Positions 1 to 7,797 of a DNA stretch of 64,000 bases are shown in pieces. The first letter of the stretch is position 1, and each line of letters starts with the position of its first letter. The notes under the pieces were generated by a model. That model worked only from the letters and a program-made list of their open reading frames with translations, had not been told where the DNA came from and ran no database searches. The stretch spans positions 307,128 through 371,127 of the forward strand of contig NZ_CANMQQ010000004.1 in NCBI RefSeq assembly GCF_947500045.1. Direction: 5' to 3'. Both the position numbers and the translations under genes were made by a program. This DNA comes from an uncultured Ruegeria sp. (GTDB taxonomy: Bacteria; Pseudomonadota; Alphaproteobacteria; Rhodobacterales; Rhodobacteraceae).

Positions 1-158
1 CTTCATTATGTGAAATTGCAAATTCTACGACATTTTATGGCCAGAATGCTTCAGTCGCAAATCAAACCGGCAGAATCACGCAAGGTTGGGTCATTGTACG
101 TTTACTCTGGGCGTACAGGCAGGCTATTTCCGTTGTCGACACTAAATTCAGGCCGATC

Positions 159-674
159 ATGACACGTATTCTTTCTCTTCTGGCGATTTGTTTTGTCGCG
201 CTCGCGGCATGTACCGATTCGGGTACTACAACAATTGGTGCCGATGGCAGACCATTGCCATCCGTCTACAAAATCAGGGGCAACCCTGAAAAGCTGCAAT
301 TCCGCATGCTGGATTCAGTTAACGCCCTGCGGCAGGCCTCGGGTCTTCAGCAGGTACAGTTGAACGCGCAGCTGAATGCAGCCGCCGCGACCCACTCGAA
401 AGACATGGCCCGTCAGAATCGGCCATGGCATTTCGGATCGGACGGGTCTTCACCGCTGGATCGGGCATCGCGGGTTGGATATTACGGAACCTTCCTGGGC
501 GAGGCGATCTCGGAAACCTATGAAACCGAAACCGAAACACTGGCCGCATGGATGCAGGAGCCGGGTCCACGCGACGTGATTATGGACCCCAAGGCCACGC
601 AGATGGGCTTTGCTTGGCATCAGGAAAACGGCGGCAAAATCTGGTGGACGCTGGAAATGGGAACCGGCGGCTGA
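159..674 (+). CDS. CAP (SCP/PR-1-like) domain lipoprotein
   Basis: The 171-residue product starts with a lipoprotein signal: a hydrophobic stretch followed by the lipobox LAAC with Cys18, so it is probably lipid-anchored in the envelope. The rest fits a compact CAP domain: an N-terminal helix with NALRQASGL, a TH-S pattern (AAATHSKDMARQN) and W-HFG (about residues 80-90) and GE-I (about 111-113), which are typical of bacterial CAP proteins. The family includes extracellular proteins of mostly unknown role; no enzymatic function can be assigned. It stands alone on the plus strand and ends at a strong intrinsic terminator. The 158 bases upstream hold no gene that I can support. Confidence 0.8.
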   Translation: MTRILSLLAICFVALAACTDSGTTTIGADGRPLPSVYKIRGNPEKLQFRMLDSVNALRQASGLQQVQLNAQLNAAAATHSKDMARQNRPWHFGSDGSSPLDRASRVGYYGTFLGEAISETYETETETLAAWMQEPGPRDVIMDPKATQMGFAWHQENGGKIWWTLEMGTGG

Positions 675-694
675 GCAGACGGATCACCGAATTG

Positions 695-726
695 AAAAAA
701 GCCCCCGAAAATCGGGGGCTTTTTTA
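695..726 (+). terminator. Rho-independent terminator after the CAP lipoprotein gene
   Basis: A perfect stem AGCCCCCGA / TCGGGGGCT closes on a short A-rich loop and is followed by a run of T. An A-run precedes the stem, so it can also act for the converging ptsN gene on the other strand. Confidence 0.9.
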
Positions 727-741
727 TTGATCAGATAATTC

Positions 742-1206
742 TCAGGCGGCTTGCATCGATTGGGCTTCGGTCAGAATCGCATGAAGCTTTACCGGGTCGG
801 GATTAGCCCGCAATTTTGCGCAAACAGATTGCTCACGCAATGTACGTGAAACCAATGCCAGGGCCTTGAGGTGTTCAACCCCTGCCTCTTCCGGCGCAAA
901 CAGCGAAAACGCCAGATCCACGGGCTGGCGATCGACCGAGCCGAAATCGATGGGCTTTTCCAGCAGAACAAAAACCCCCGAGACCGATTCGAGTTCGGAC
1001 AGGCGTGCGTGCGGAAGCGCGACACCATGGCCGACACCGGTCGGACCAAGACTTTCCCGCTCGAGCAGGCCTTCAACGATCGCATGCGCATCCAGCCCAA
1101 GCGTCGCGGCGCCAACATCGCCAATTTCCTGAAACAAACGCTTTTTACTGGACGCTGCGGACAGTACACGCACCGCTTCGGGCTTCAAAATGCTCGAAAG
1201 CTCCAT
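742..1206 (-). CDS. ptsN: PTS IIA-like nitrogen-regulatory protein PtsN
   Basis: This is the EIIA-Ntr protein of 154 residues. It accepts phosphate from the PTS-Ntr phosphorelay and, in other proteobacteria, regulates potassium and nitrogen functions by protein contact. The phosphoryl-accepting histidine is His66 in the motif GVALPHARL. The ATG at 1206 is preferred over upstream in-frame codons because AGGAG (1214-1218) lies seven bases away; an adjacent ATG three bases earlier is possible. It follows hpf, the usual neighbour in alphaproteobacteria, and the 57-base gap suggests co-transcription. Confidence 0.93.
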   Translation of the reverse strand: MELSSILKPEAVRVLSAASSKKRLFQEIGDVGAATLGLDAHAIVEGLLERESLGPTGVGHGVALPHARLSELESVSGVFVLLEKPIDFGSVDRQPVDLAFSLFAPEEAGVEHLKALALVSRTLREQSVCAKLRANPDPVKLHAILTEAQSMQAA

Positions 1207-1263
1207 CATTTTGCTCCTGAGCCGTGCCCCCAAGGTTGGGGGCAGGCCACTTATCCTTGCCTG

Positions 1264-1827
1264 TTACGGATCAATCCAGCCGATATTGCCGTCTTCACGG
1301 CGATATACGACATTCAATCCGTCCTTGTTCTCATTCCGGAACACCAGCACGGGTGCACCGGCAAGTTCCATCTGCATAACGGCTTCACCAACACTCAGCG
1401 ATGGAATCTTGGTCTCCATCTCAGCCACAATCATCGGCTGCAGCGATTCGGGCTCAGCAGCGGTCTCCGATTCATCAGAGGCGAGGATATAAGAGGACGC
1501 GCCAAAGAGTTCAACCGGCTCGGACCGATCCTTATGGTGGTCTTTCAGGCGACGCTTATAGCGGCGCAGTTGTGTCTCCATTTTGTCGCAGCAACCTTCG
1601 AAGGCCGCATAAATCTCGGTCGCGTGGGCCTTGGCCTGAGCCGTCAGGCCGGTCGACAGATGTACAGTAGTTTCGCATACATATTCATGCGCCGAACGGG
1701 AAAAGACGACATTGGCGTCCGTTGGCCGCTGGGCATATTTGCCCACGACCTCGCCCAGTTCGGTCTGCACATGAGTTTGCAAGGCCGCACCGATGTCGAT
1801 CTGTTTTCCGCTGATTTGGTAACGCAT
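1264..1827 (-). CDS. hpf: Ribosome hibernation promoting factor, long form
   Basis: The 187-residue protein has an N-terminal S30AE fold (about residues 1-100, starting MRYQISGKQIDIG) and a C-terminal S30AE_C domain (about 130-187, with SVGEAVMQMELAGAPVLVFRN). This is the long HPF form, which dimerises 70S ribosomes into inactive 100S particles in stationary phase. The frame is open further upstream, but the ATG at 1827 has an AAGGAG ribosome site and begins the conserved domain. The 252-base region upstream (1828-2079) separates it from lptB and has no gene; it holds a short hairpin GTCGC-ATAAC-GCGAC at 1861-1875. rpoN, which often lies here in proteobacteria, is absent. Confidence 0.93.
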   Translation of the reverse strand: MRYQISGKQIDIGAALQTHVQTELGEVVGKYAQRPTDANVVFSRSAHEYVCETTVHLSTGLTAQAKAHATEIYAAFEGCCDKMETQLRRYKRRLKDHHKDRSEPVELFGASSYILASDESETAAEPESLQPMIVAEMETKIPSLSVGEAVMQMELAGAPVLVFRNENKDGLNVVYRREDGNIGWIDP

Positions 1828-2079
1828 GTGGTCTCCTTCACAATTCACACCCATTCTGACGTCGCATAACGCGACTGACTTATTTTTATCGGGTGGGGGG
1901 GATCGGCATTTTCTGTGGTTGCCGTTGGCCCGGCCCTTCAACGAAGGGGGATCGAGATCCAGACTGGAACCGAAGAAATGCCATATGCCAATTGAGCCAA
2001 TAGGTGAGAGAAGAGTCAATCAAAACAGGTGTGTATATACGTGATTTCCGCCATGCCTCGGGCGCAATTCCGCGCAACC

Positions 2080-2838
2080 TTATGAAATACGGAAATTTTC
2101 GCCCAGATAAACCCGGCGCACGTTTTCGTTTTCAACCACTTCGTCGGGCGTGCCGGACATCAGGACCTGCCCGTCATGCAAGATATAGGCGCGATCCACA
2201 ATTTCCAGTGTTTCCCGGACGTTGTGATCCGTGATCAACACTCCGATGCCACGCTTTTTCAGATCGGCCACCAGATGCCGGATATCGCCAACACTGATCG
2301 GATCAACCCCGGCAAAGGGCTCATCGAGCAGCAGGTATTTCGGATCGGCCGCCAGACAGCGCGCAATCTCGACCCGGCGGCGTTCTCCGCCCGACAGGGC
2401 CAGGGCTGGCGCGCGGCGCAAATGTTCGATGGAAAAATCTGACAACAGCTCTTCAAGCCGCTCTTTGCGGCGATGGGCGTGTTTGACCGTGATATCCAGA
2501 ACCGAAGCGATGTTATCCTCAACACTCATACCGCGGAAAATCGACATTTCCTGCGGCAGATATCCGATGCCCAACCGGGCCCGGCGATACATTGGCAGTG
2601 TCGTTACGTTTTGCCCGTCGATCTCGACGGTACCCGCTTCGGGGAAAACCAGCCCTGCGACAGAATAGAAGGTGGTGGTCTTGCCTGATCCGTTCGGTCC
2701 CAGCAACGCCACGACCTCAGACCGGTTCAGTTCCATGGACACATCGCGGATGACCGTCTTCTTGCGATAAGATTTCCGCAACTTCTCGATCTTCAGACCC
2801 GAGGAACCTTCGGTGATAGACAGTTCGGGACGGTTCAT
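2080..2838 (-). CDS. lptB: LPS export ABC transporter ATPase LptB
   Basis: LptB powers extraction of lipopolysaccharide from the inner membrane together with LptFG and LptC. The 252-residue protein has Walker A GPNGSGKT (47-54), the signature LSGGERRR, Walker B LLLDEPFAGVDP and the switch histidine in LITDHNVRE. Its ATG overlaps the lptA stop by one base (TGATG), a sign of translational coupling. It is the last gene of the rnd-kdsD-lptC-lptA-lptB run. The N-terminal extension of about 14 residues before the ABC core is ordinary for this family. Confidence 0.95.
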   Translation of the reverse strand: MNRPELSITEGSSGLKIEKLRKSYRKKTVIRDVSMELNRSEVVALLGPNGSGKTTTFYSVAGLVFPEAGTVEIDGQNVTTLPMYRRARLGIGYLPQEMSIFRGMSVEDNIASVLDITVKHAHRRKERLEELLSDFSIEHLRRAPALALSGGERRRVEIARCLAADPKYLLLDEPFAGVDPISVGDIRHLVADLKKRGIGVLITDHNVRETLEIVDRAYILHDGQVLMSGTPDEVVENENVRRVYLGENFRIS

Positions 2839-3329
2839 CAGTTGCCACCTTGCTGCAGGATAGTCTTGACGCGCCCGGACATGGTTGCTGTGCCGGAGGT
2901 CAGATTTGCGATCATCTGATCGCCGCTGATGATGCTGGGCCCCTGCGTCAGCAGCACATTGCCCTTCATCTCAATCACGCCGGAATCGATGGTGTACTCT
3001 GCCCAATCGCCTTCTGCAGCATCGGGGGGGCTTACCAGCACCACGTTTTCCGTCGCTTCCATCCGTTCAATGGCCGAGCGTTCCTGGTTGTAGATGACAA
3101 GAACCCGTTCCGCGGTTAGGCGCATCTCACCCTGAATGACGATAACATCGCCGATGAATTCGGCGGATCCATCTTCCTGATTGACGTTCAGTGTCTCGGA
3201 CGTGACTTCAACTGGCAGTGTCGGATCGGCGTTGACCGAGCCAAACGCCACCTGTGCCTCCTGTGCAGAAACAGGGATGGCCCCGGCTGCTGCGGCAAAA
3301 CACAAAACGGCGACACGTAAATCGAACAC
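2838..3329 (-). CDS. lptA: Periplasmic LPS bridge protein LptA
   Basis: The 163-residue protein begins with a signal peptide ending near SAQ (cleavage after Ala22), followed by an OstA-like beta-jellyroll (about residues 35-155: VTSETLNVNQEDG, EFIGDVIVIQGEMRLTAERV). LptA monomers stack to carry lipopolysaccharide across the periplasm. It lies between lptC (three bases apart) and lptB (one-base overlap), which supports the assignment. Confidence 0.92.
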   Translation of the reverse strand: MFDLRVAVLCFAAAAGAIPVSAQEAQVAFGSVNADPTLPVEVTSETLNVNQEDGSAEFIGDVIVIQGEMRLTAERVLVIYNQERSAIERMEATENVVLVSPPDAAEGDWAEYTIDSGVIEMKGNVLLTQGPSIISGDQMIANLTSGTATMSGRVKTILQQGGN

Positions 3330-3332
3330 AAG

Positions 3333-3941
3333 TTATCTTTCTGCTTTTTGCGGCTCGTATATCAGCTTCACGCCGCCTGTAAAAAGAATATGGACGGGCC
3401 CGTCCTTTTTTTCAGTCCCAAAGATCATTCGTCCAGCGGTAAAGTCGCCAATCGGACCGGTTCCGTCAATCTGGCCAGGGCTGTCGCCACGGATTTCATC
3501 CAGAGATGTATTCAACAAGTCGGTTGTCACCTGAATGCCATCCGCAGTTGTGATGACCACATCCCCGGCAAAAGTCGCGGTGCCCTTGTCGGGCCGGATC
3601 ATGCCGGTATTAGATTCAAGCGTGATCTCGCCACCGCTGCTTAACTCAAAGCGCCCCTGAACCTCGGAGGCGGTGGGGGTTCCCTCCTCACCACTTTGGC
3701 TGGCGCGGCGTGCTTCGACCCTAATCTCTTCGCCCTTACGGGTCACTCCTTTGTAGTCGGGGCGGCTGACAACCTGATCGGTCAACCGGTCGTCGACATC
3801 CTGATCCCCGAACGGGGCCGAGACATTGGTGTCGATGCTGCGGGACAGAAGAAAAACAGAAGAAAGCAACAAAATCGCCACGAGCGGTAACAGCACCTTC
3901 AGGAACTGCACCCAACGGGAATGGCGATCGACCTCAGCCAT
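3333..3941 (-). CDS. lptC: LPS export protein LptC
   Basis: The 202-residue protein has a short cytoplasmic start, one transmembrane helix (about residues 12-33, FLKVLLPLVAILLLSSVFLL) and a periplasmic part with repeated beta-strand segments (GTATFAGDVVITTADGIQVTT). In the family this bitopic protein links the LptBFG transporter to LptA. The sequence is poorly conserved, so the call rests on topology plus position between kdsD and lptA. Confidence 0.88.
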   Translation of the reverse strand: MAEVDRHSRWVQFLKVLLPLVAILLLSSVFLLSRSIDTNVSAPFGDQDVDDRLTDQVVSRPDYKGVTRKGEEIRVEARRASQSGEEGTPTASEVQGRFELSSGGEITLESNTGMIRPDKGTATFAGDVVITTADGIQVTTDLLNTSLDEIRGDSPGQIDGTGPIGDFTAGRMIFGTEKKDGPVHILFTGGVKLIYEPQKAER

Positions 3942-3945
3942 CTCT

Positions 3946-4914
3946 TTAGCCCAGACCTACGCGCAGGCAGTCGTGAATGTGAATCAACCCCTGAGCCTGC
4001 CCCGGAACTTCAGGGTCGACTACGAATAGCGATGTGATCTTACGATCGTTCATAATTGCGACGGCTTCTTCCGCTAATGCGTTCGGCGCGATTGTGGTCG
4101 GATTCTTGGTCATCACCTGAGCAGCAGCATTATCCAACAACCCGTCCATGTGACGTCGCAAATCACCGTCTGTGATGATTCCAACCAGCTGTCCCTGTGC
4201 GTCAGCCACTCCGGCAACGCCAAACCCTTTCTGGCTGATCTCGATCAGGGCATCGCTCATCGGTGTGTCTGATGAGACCAGAGGCAGTGCTGCTCCCGAA
4301 TGCATCAGATCACGCACCGTGCTGAGCCGTGCACCCAACTTGCCACCGGGGTGGAATGCACGAAAATCTTCCGGCTTGAAATCCCGATACTTCATCAAAG
4401 CAATTGCCAACGCATCGCCCATTGCCAGCGTTAGCGTCGTCGAGATCGAGGGCACCATACCAAAGCCACAGGCCTCTCCCATCGACGGGATCAGCAGATG
4501 TACGTCGGCCTGTTTCATCAGGGTGCTTTCCGGTTTGCTGGACAGACCAATCAACGGAATGCCGAACCGGCGAGTAAAGGCCAGAAGGTTGGCCAACTCG
4601 GGCGCTTCGCCTGAATTAGAAATCGCCAATACGACATCACCCTTCGAGACCATACCAAGATCACCATGGCTGGCCTCGGCCGGGTGGACGAAATAGGCAG
4701 GTGTGCCTGTGCTGGCCAGCGTGGCCGCGATTTTGTGACCGATATGGCCGGATTTTCCGATGCCGCTGATAATGATGCGCCCGGTCGCTTGCAGGATCAG
4801 TTGAACGGCCTCGGCGAAATGCTCGTCCAGGCTTTCGGCGAGGACGTCCAGCGCGCGGGCCTCATCAGTGATGACCTGGCGGGCAGTGTTCAGAAAGGGC
4901 TCGGTATCGGTCAT
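3946..4914 (-). CDS. kdsD: Arabinose-5-phosphate isomerase (KdsD)
   Basis: The 322-residue enzyme converts ribulose 5-phosphate to arabinose 5-phosphate, the first step of Kdo synthesis for lipopolysaccharide. It has an N-terminal SIS sugar-isomerase domain (about 30-180; GIGKSGHIGHKIAATLASTG and SNSGEAPEL) followed by two CBS domains (about 205-320; DLMHSGAALPLV and VMTKNPTTIAPNALAEE). Length and order match E. coli KdsD. Its ATG overlaps the rnd stop by four bases (ATGA) and lptC starts four bases after its own stop, so Kdo supply and LPS transport are probably co-expressed. Confidence 0.94.
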   Translation of the reverse strand: MTDTEPFLNTARQVITDEARALDVLAESLDEHFAEAVQLILQATGRIIISGIGKSGHIGHKIAATLASTGTPAYFVHPAEASHGDLGMVSKGDVVLAISNSGEAPELANLLAFTRRFGIPLIGLSSKPESTLMKQADVHLLIPSMGEACGFGMVPSISTTLTLAMGDALAIALMKYRDFKPEDFRAFHPGGKLGARLSTVRDLMHSGAALPLVSSDTPMSDALIEISQKGFGVAGVADAQGQLVGIITDGDLRRHMDGLLDNAAAQVMTKNPTTIAPNALAEEAVAIMNDRKITSLFVVDPEVPGQAQGLIHIHDCLRVGLG

Positions 4915-5525
4915 GAGTGTGCAAAAATATCGGTTTCGGGCCAGCCTGCGAGGTCAAGCTTCGCACGGGTCGGCAGGAAATCAAAACAGGCCTGCGCCAT
5001 TTCGATCCGGCCTTCGCGGGCCAGCCGCCCGTCCAGCGCGCCACGCAATTGGTGCAGATACAAAACATCCGAGGCAGCGTAGTCCAACTGAGCCTCGGTC
5101 AGCGTTTCTGCCCCCCAATCGCTCATCTGTTGCTGTTTCGAAATGTCGACGCCGAGCAGTTCCTGACACAGGTTCTTCAGGCCGTGACGATCCGTGTAGG
5201 TGCGGATCAGACGGCTGGCGATCTTTGTGCAATAGACCGGCGCCGCAAGCGCCCCAAAGGCGTGATACATCGCTGCGATGTCAAAACGACCAAAATGGAA
5301 CAGCTTCAGCACGTTGGGATCTTCCAGCATCGCACACAGATTCGGTGCCGATGATTGGCCCTTTTCGACCTGAACGATGTGACAGTTTCCATCCCCACCC
5401 GACATCTGGATGACACACAACCGATCCCGGTGCGGATTCAGCCCCATGGTTTCGCAATCAATGGCCACAACCGGGCCCATATCCAACCCATCGGGCAGAT
5501 CGTTCTTATACAGGTAATTCGCCAC
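4911..5525 (-). CDS. rnd: Short RNase D-type 3'-5' exonuclease
   Basis: A 204-residue DEDDy exonuclease. The catalytic set can be seen: Asp23 and Glu25 (AIDCET), Asp82 (HFGRFD), Tyr149 and Asp153 (YAASD). It is about half the length of E. coli RNase D and lacks the C-terminal HRDC domains, which is usual for the alphaproteobacterial short form. It is the first gene of the lpt block. A role in RNA processing is inferred from the family; why it leads an LPS operon is not known. Confidence 0.88.
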   Translation of the reverse strand: MANYLYKNDLPDGLDMGPVVAIDCETMGLNPHRDRLCVIQMSGGDGNCHIVQVEKGQSSAPNLCAMLEDPNVLKLFHFGRFDIAAMYHAFGALAAPVYCTKIASRLIRTYTDRHGLKNLCQELLGVDISKQQQMSDWGAETLTEAQLDYAASDVLYLHQLRGALDGRLAREGRIEMAQACFDFLPTRAKLDLAGWPETDIFAHS

Positions 5526-5622
5526 GCCGACTTCCTTTGTGCGGTCTCGTCCCCGAGATAGGAGGTTTCGCAGGCAAACTCAACGCTATCGGCTCATATG
5601 TGGTTTTTGACCGGCGACCATA

Positions 5623-5656
5623 TTGACAATATCCCCATGGGGGGGATTAGGATAAT
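5623..5656 (+). promoter_or_regulatory. Probable promoter with G-tract operator for the metal repressor/exporter pair
   Basis: A TTGACA box (5623-5628) is followed by ATCCCCATGGGGGGGAT, a G/C-tract palindrome (5631-5647), and a TAGGAT -10-like box (5648-5653) with a 19-base spacer. G-tracts flanked by A/T are the known operator type of CsoR/RcnR/FrmR repressors. If this -10 is used, transcription would start almost at the ATG (5659), giving a leaderless or near-leaderless message; alternatively AGGA at 5649-5652 is the ribosome site and the true promoter lies further upstream. Confidence 0.55.
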
Positions 5657-5658
5657 GC

Positions 5659-5916
5659 ATGCCGACACACCCCCACAAATCGCACCCGCAGATCACAGCG
5701 CGCCTGAAACGCGCGCATGGGCATCTGGCCAAGGTAATCTCTATGCTCGAAGATCAGGCCCCGTACTCAGATATCGCACAGCAGCTTTATGCCGTGGAGA
5801 AGGCAATCACCAATGCCAAGCGTACGCTGATCCATGATCATGTTGAGCACTGCCTGTCCGGTGGGGCGGATGGGGATACCATCGAAGACTTCAAAACCAT
5901 AACCAAGTACCTCTGA
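5659..5916 (+). CDS. CsoR/RcnR/FrmR-family metal-responsive repressor
   Basis: The 85-residue all-helical protein has the family layout: RLKRAHGHLAKVISMLED, then a helix with AVEKAITNAKRTLIHDHVEHCL. In this family the ligands are a residue near 35-36, a His near 60-61 and a His or Cys near 64-65. Here the first position is Tyr36 instead of Cys, while His61, His64 and Cys65 are present, and the N-terminus has His4, His6 and His9. This is neither the plain CsoR nor the plain RcnR set. The exporter gene begins three bases after its stop, so both are one operon and the protein probably represses it. Nickel or cobalt is the most likely inducer, by inference from the neighbour. Confidence 0.85.
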   Translation: MPTHPHKSHPQITARLKRAHGHLAKVISMLEDQAPYSDIAQQLYAVEKAITNAKRTLIHDHVEHCLSGGADGDTIEDFKTITKYL

Positions 5917-5919
5917 CCA

Positions 5920-7239
5920 ATGCTCAGCGTCCTGACAAACCGCACCTATCGACATTTGCTGGCGGCCCAGATCGTGGCGCTGACTGGCACCGGGCTCGCA
6001 ACCGTCGCGCTGGGTCTACTCGCCTTTGATCTGGCCAGGGAGTCGGCTGGGTTGGTGCTGGGTGCCGCACTGACTATCAAGATGGTGGCCTATGTCACCG
6101 TCGCCCCCCTTGCCGCCGCCTTCGCCGAGCGGTTGGACCGGCGCAGAATGCTGGTGGTGTTGGACCTCGTGCGCGCGATCGTGGCGCTCTGCCTGCCGTT
6201 CGTTACCGAAATCTGGCAGGTTTACGTGCTGATATTTGTCCTGCAATCGGCCTCAGCCGGGTTTACACCGGCCTTTCAAGCCACCATCCCAGACGTTCTG
6301 ACCGACGAACAGGACTATATCAAAGCCCTTTCCCTATCGCGGCTGGCATATGATCTGGAAAGCCTGCTGAGCCCGATGCTGGCCGCCGCCCTGCTGCTGT
6401 TCGTCAGCTTCAACAGCCTGTTTCTGGGCACCGGTATCGGCTTTGTCGCCTCTGCTTTGCTTGTGGTATCAGCTACCCTGCCCTCACCTAAACCATCCGA
6501 GCCGCGCGGTATCTATGACCGCACCACTCGCGGTATCAAAATATATCTTAAGACCCCTCGCTTGCGGGGTCTGCTGGCACTGAGTTGGAGCGCGGCGGCG
6601 CTGAGTTCAATGGTGATCGTCAATACAGTCGTAATTGTGCGCAGCGATCTTGATCTGTCTGAGAGCGCCGTGGCCATTGCCCTGGCCGGGTTCGGCGGCG
6701 GTTCGATGCTGGCAGCCTTTGCCCTGCCTCGGCTTCTAGCGAAATTCCCTGACCGCCGGGTCATGCTGAGCGGCGCGTTGCTGGCAACGGGCACCATGGC
6801 AGCGGCAGCAGTTCTTTCTATCACCATACCAATGACACTGGGTTTGCTGACCGCAACATGGGTGTTGGTTGGTTTCGGGTATTCCAGCACGCTGACACCC
6901 TCGGGCCGCCTACTGACCCGCTCTGCCCATGCCGAAGATCGGCCCGCCATCTTTGCGGCCCAGTTCACGCTTTCTCATGCTTGCTGGCTGGTACTTTATC
7001 CGTTGGCCGGTTGGCTGATGACCCGCTTTGGCGTCTCGGTTGCCATGGCAGGAATGACCGCGGCTGCGATCCTGGGCCTTGTTCTAGTGTTCAGGGCTTG
7101 GCCGCGCACCGACGAAAAGGCGGTGATCCACAACCACCCTGACCTTCCCCAAGATCACCCGCATCTTTCCGGGTCGAAACCGCACGCTCATCCGATCGTC
7201 ATTGACGATTTGCATCCCCGCTATCCGAGGGAGCCTTGA
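5920..7239 (+). CDS. MFS exporter with histidine-rich C-terminus (NreB-like)
   Basis: A 439-residue major facilitator with about 12 hydrophobic segments (DRRRMLVVLDLVRA is the family loop 2-3 region). The last 38 residues are hydrophilic and hold seven histidines (HNHP, DHPH, HAHP, LHP). A His-rich tail is characteristic of NreB-type nickel exporters. Together with the upstream RcnR-type repressor this suggests efflux of nickel or cobalt from the cytoplasm. Substrate assignment is inference; some MFS drug or siderophore exporters have the same core. The ATG lies three bases after the repressor stop, indicating translational coupling. Confidence 0.8.
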   Translation: MLSVLTNRTYRHLLAAQIVALTGTGLATVALGLLAFDLARESAGLVLGAALTIKMVAYVTVAPLAAAFAERLDRRRMLVVLDLVRAIVALCLPFVTEIWQVYVLIFVLQSASAGFTPAFQATIPDVLTDEQDYIKALSLSRLAYDLESLLSPMLAAALLLFVSFNSLFLGTGIGFVASALLVVSATLPSPKPSEPRGIYDRTTRGIKIYLKTPRLRGLLALSWSAAALSSMVIVNTVVIVRSDLDLSESAVAIALAGFGGGSMLAAFALPRLLAKFPDRRVMLSGALLATGTMAAAAVLSITIPMTLGLLTATWVLVGFGYSSTLTPSGRLLTRSAHAEDRPAIFAAQFTLSHACWLVLYPLAGWLMTRFGVSVAMAGMTAAAILGLVLVFRAWPRTDEKAVIHNHPDLPQDHPHLSGSKPHAHPIVIDDLHPRYPREP

Positions 7240-7296
7240 GCCAGGGCACCGAACTACTCTAAACCGGAACAAGCACTGCCCGAACTCGGAGCTCAA

Positions 7297-7725
7297 ATGG
7301 ATCAGCTTGATCGACGCATCATCGCCGCCCTGCAGCACAATGCGCGCGACTCGACGACGCGTATCGCCACAATGCTGGGCGTCGCCCGGACAACAGTGCA
7401 CGAACGCATCAATCGTATGGAAGAGCGTGGCGTCATCGCAGGCTATTCCGTCGTGCTGCGCGAAACCGAAGACACGCCTCGGGTACAGATCATCGTCCTG
7501 CTGGAGGTTCAGCAGAAAGAAACCACGCGCATCATCAGGCGGCTTGAAGCATATCCCGAAGTTAAACTCTGCCTGTCTATCAACGGCGAATTTGACCTGC
7601 TGCTTTCAGCCGAAGCGCCGCGGATCGAAGACCTCGATATTTTAGTCGATGAACTGGCGCGCATTCCCGGTGTGTTGCGTACCAATACCAGCGTTGTTTT
7701 CGGTCGGAAAATCGACAGGAACTGA
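7297..7725 (+). CDS. Lrp/AsnC-family transcriptional regulator
   Basis: The 142-residue protein has an N-terminal winged helix (MDQLDRRIIAALQHNAR, then the recognition helix GVARTTVHERINRMEERGVI, residues 1-60) and a C-terminal AsnC ligand-binding/oligomerisation domain (about 65-140). These regulators usually sense amino acids. The target cannot be told. It lies between the metal exporter and the flagellar genes on the same strand; nothing in the sequence ties it to either. Confidence 0.88.
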   Translation: MDQLDRRIIAALQHNARDSTTRIATMLGVARTTVHERINRMEERGVIAGYSVVLRETEDTPRVQIIVLLEVQQKETTRIIRRLEAYPEVKLCLSINGEFDLLLSAEAPRIEDLDILVDELARIPGVLRTNTSVVFGRKIDRN

Positions 7726-7731
7726 GGTGCG

Positions 7732-7746
7732 CTAACCCTCTGTAAA
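7732..7746 (+). promoter_or_regulatory. Degenerate CtrA-type site upstream of the muramidase-flhA operon
   Basis: CTAA-CCCTCTG-TAAA matches the TTAA-N7-TTAA CtrA box with one mismatch in each half. It ends 51 bases before the start codon, close to the distances of the better sites before motB (47) and flgE (54). Confidence 0.35.
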
Positions 7747-7797
7747 CAAGTGGTTGGTTAGCTTGGCCCGGATTGATCAGAATCCCGGACCGGCAGA

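Noticed and set aside
871-1869. Plus-strand open frame of 332 codons opposite hpf and ptsN
   Set aside because: It is antisense to two well-conserved genes, has no family features and no ribosome site.
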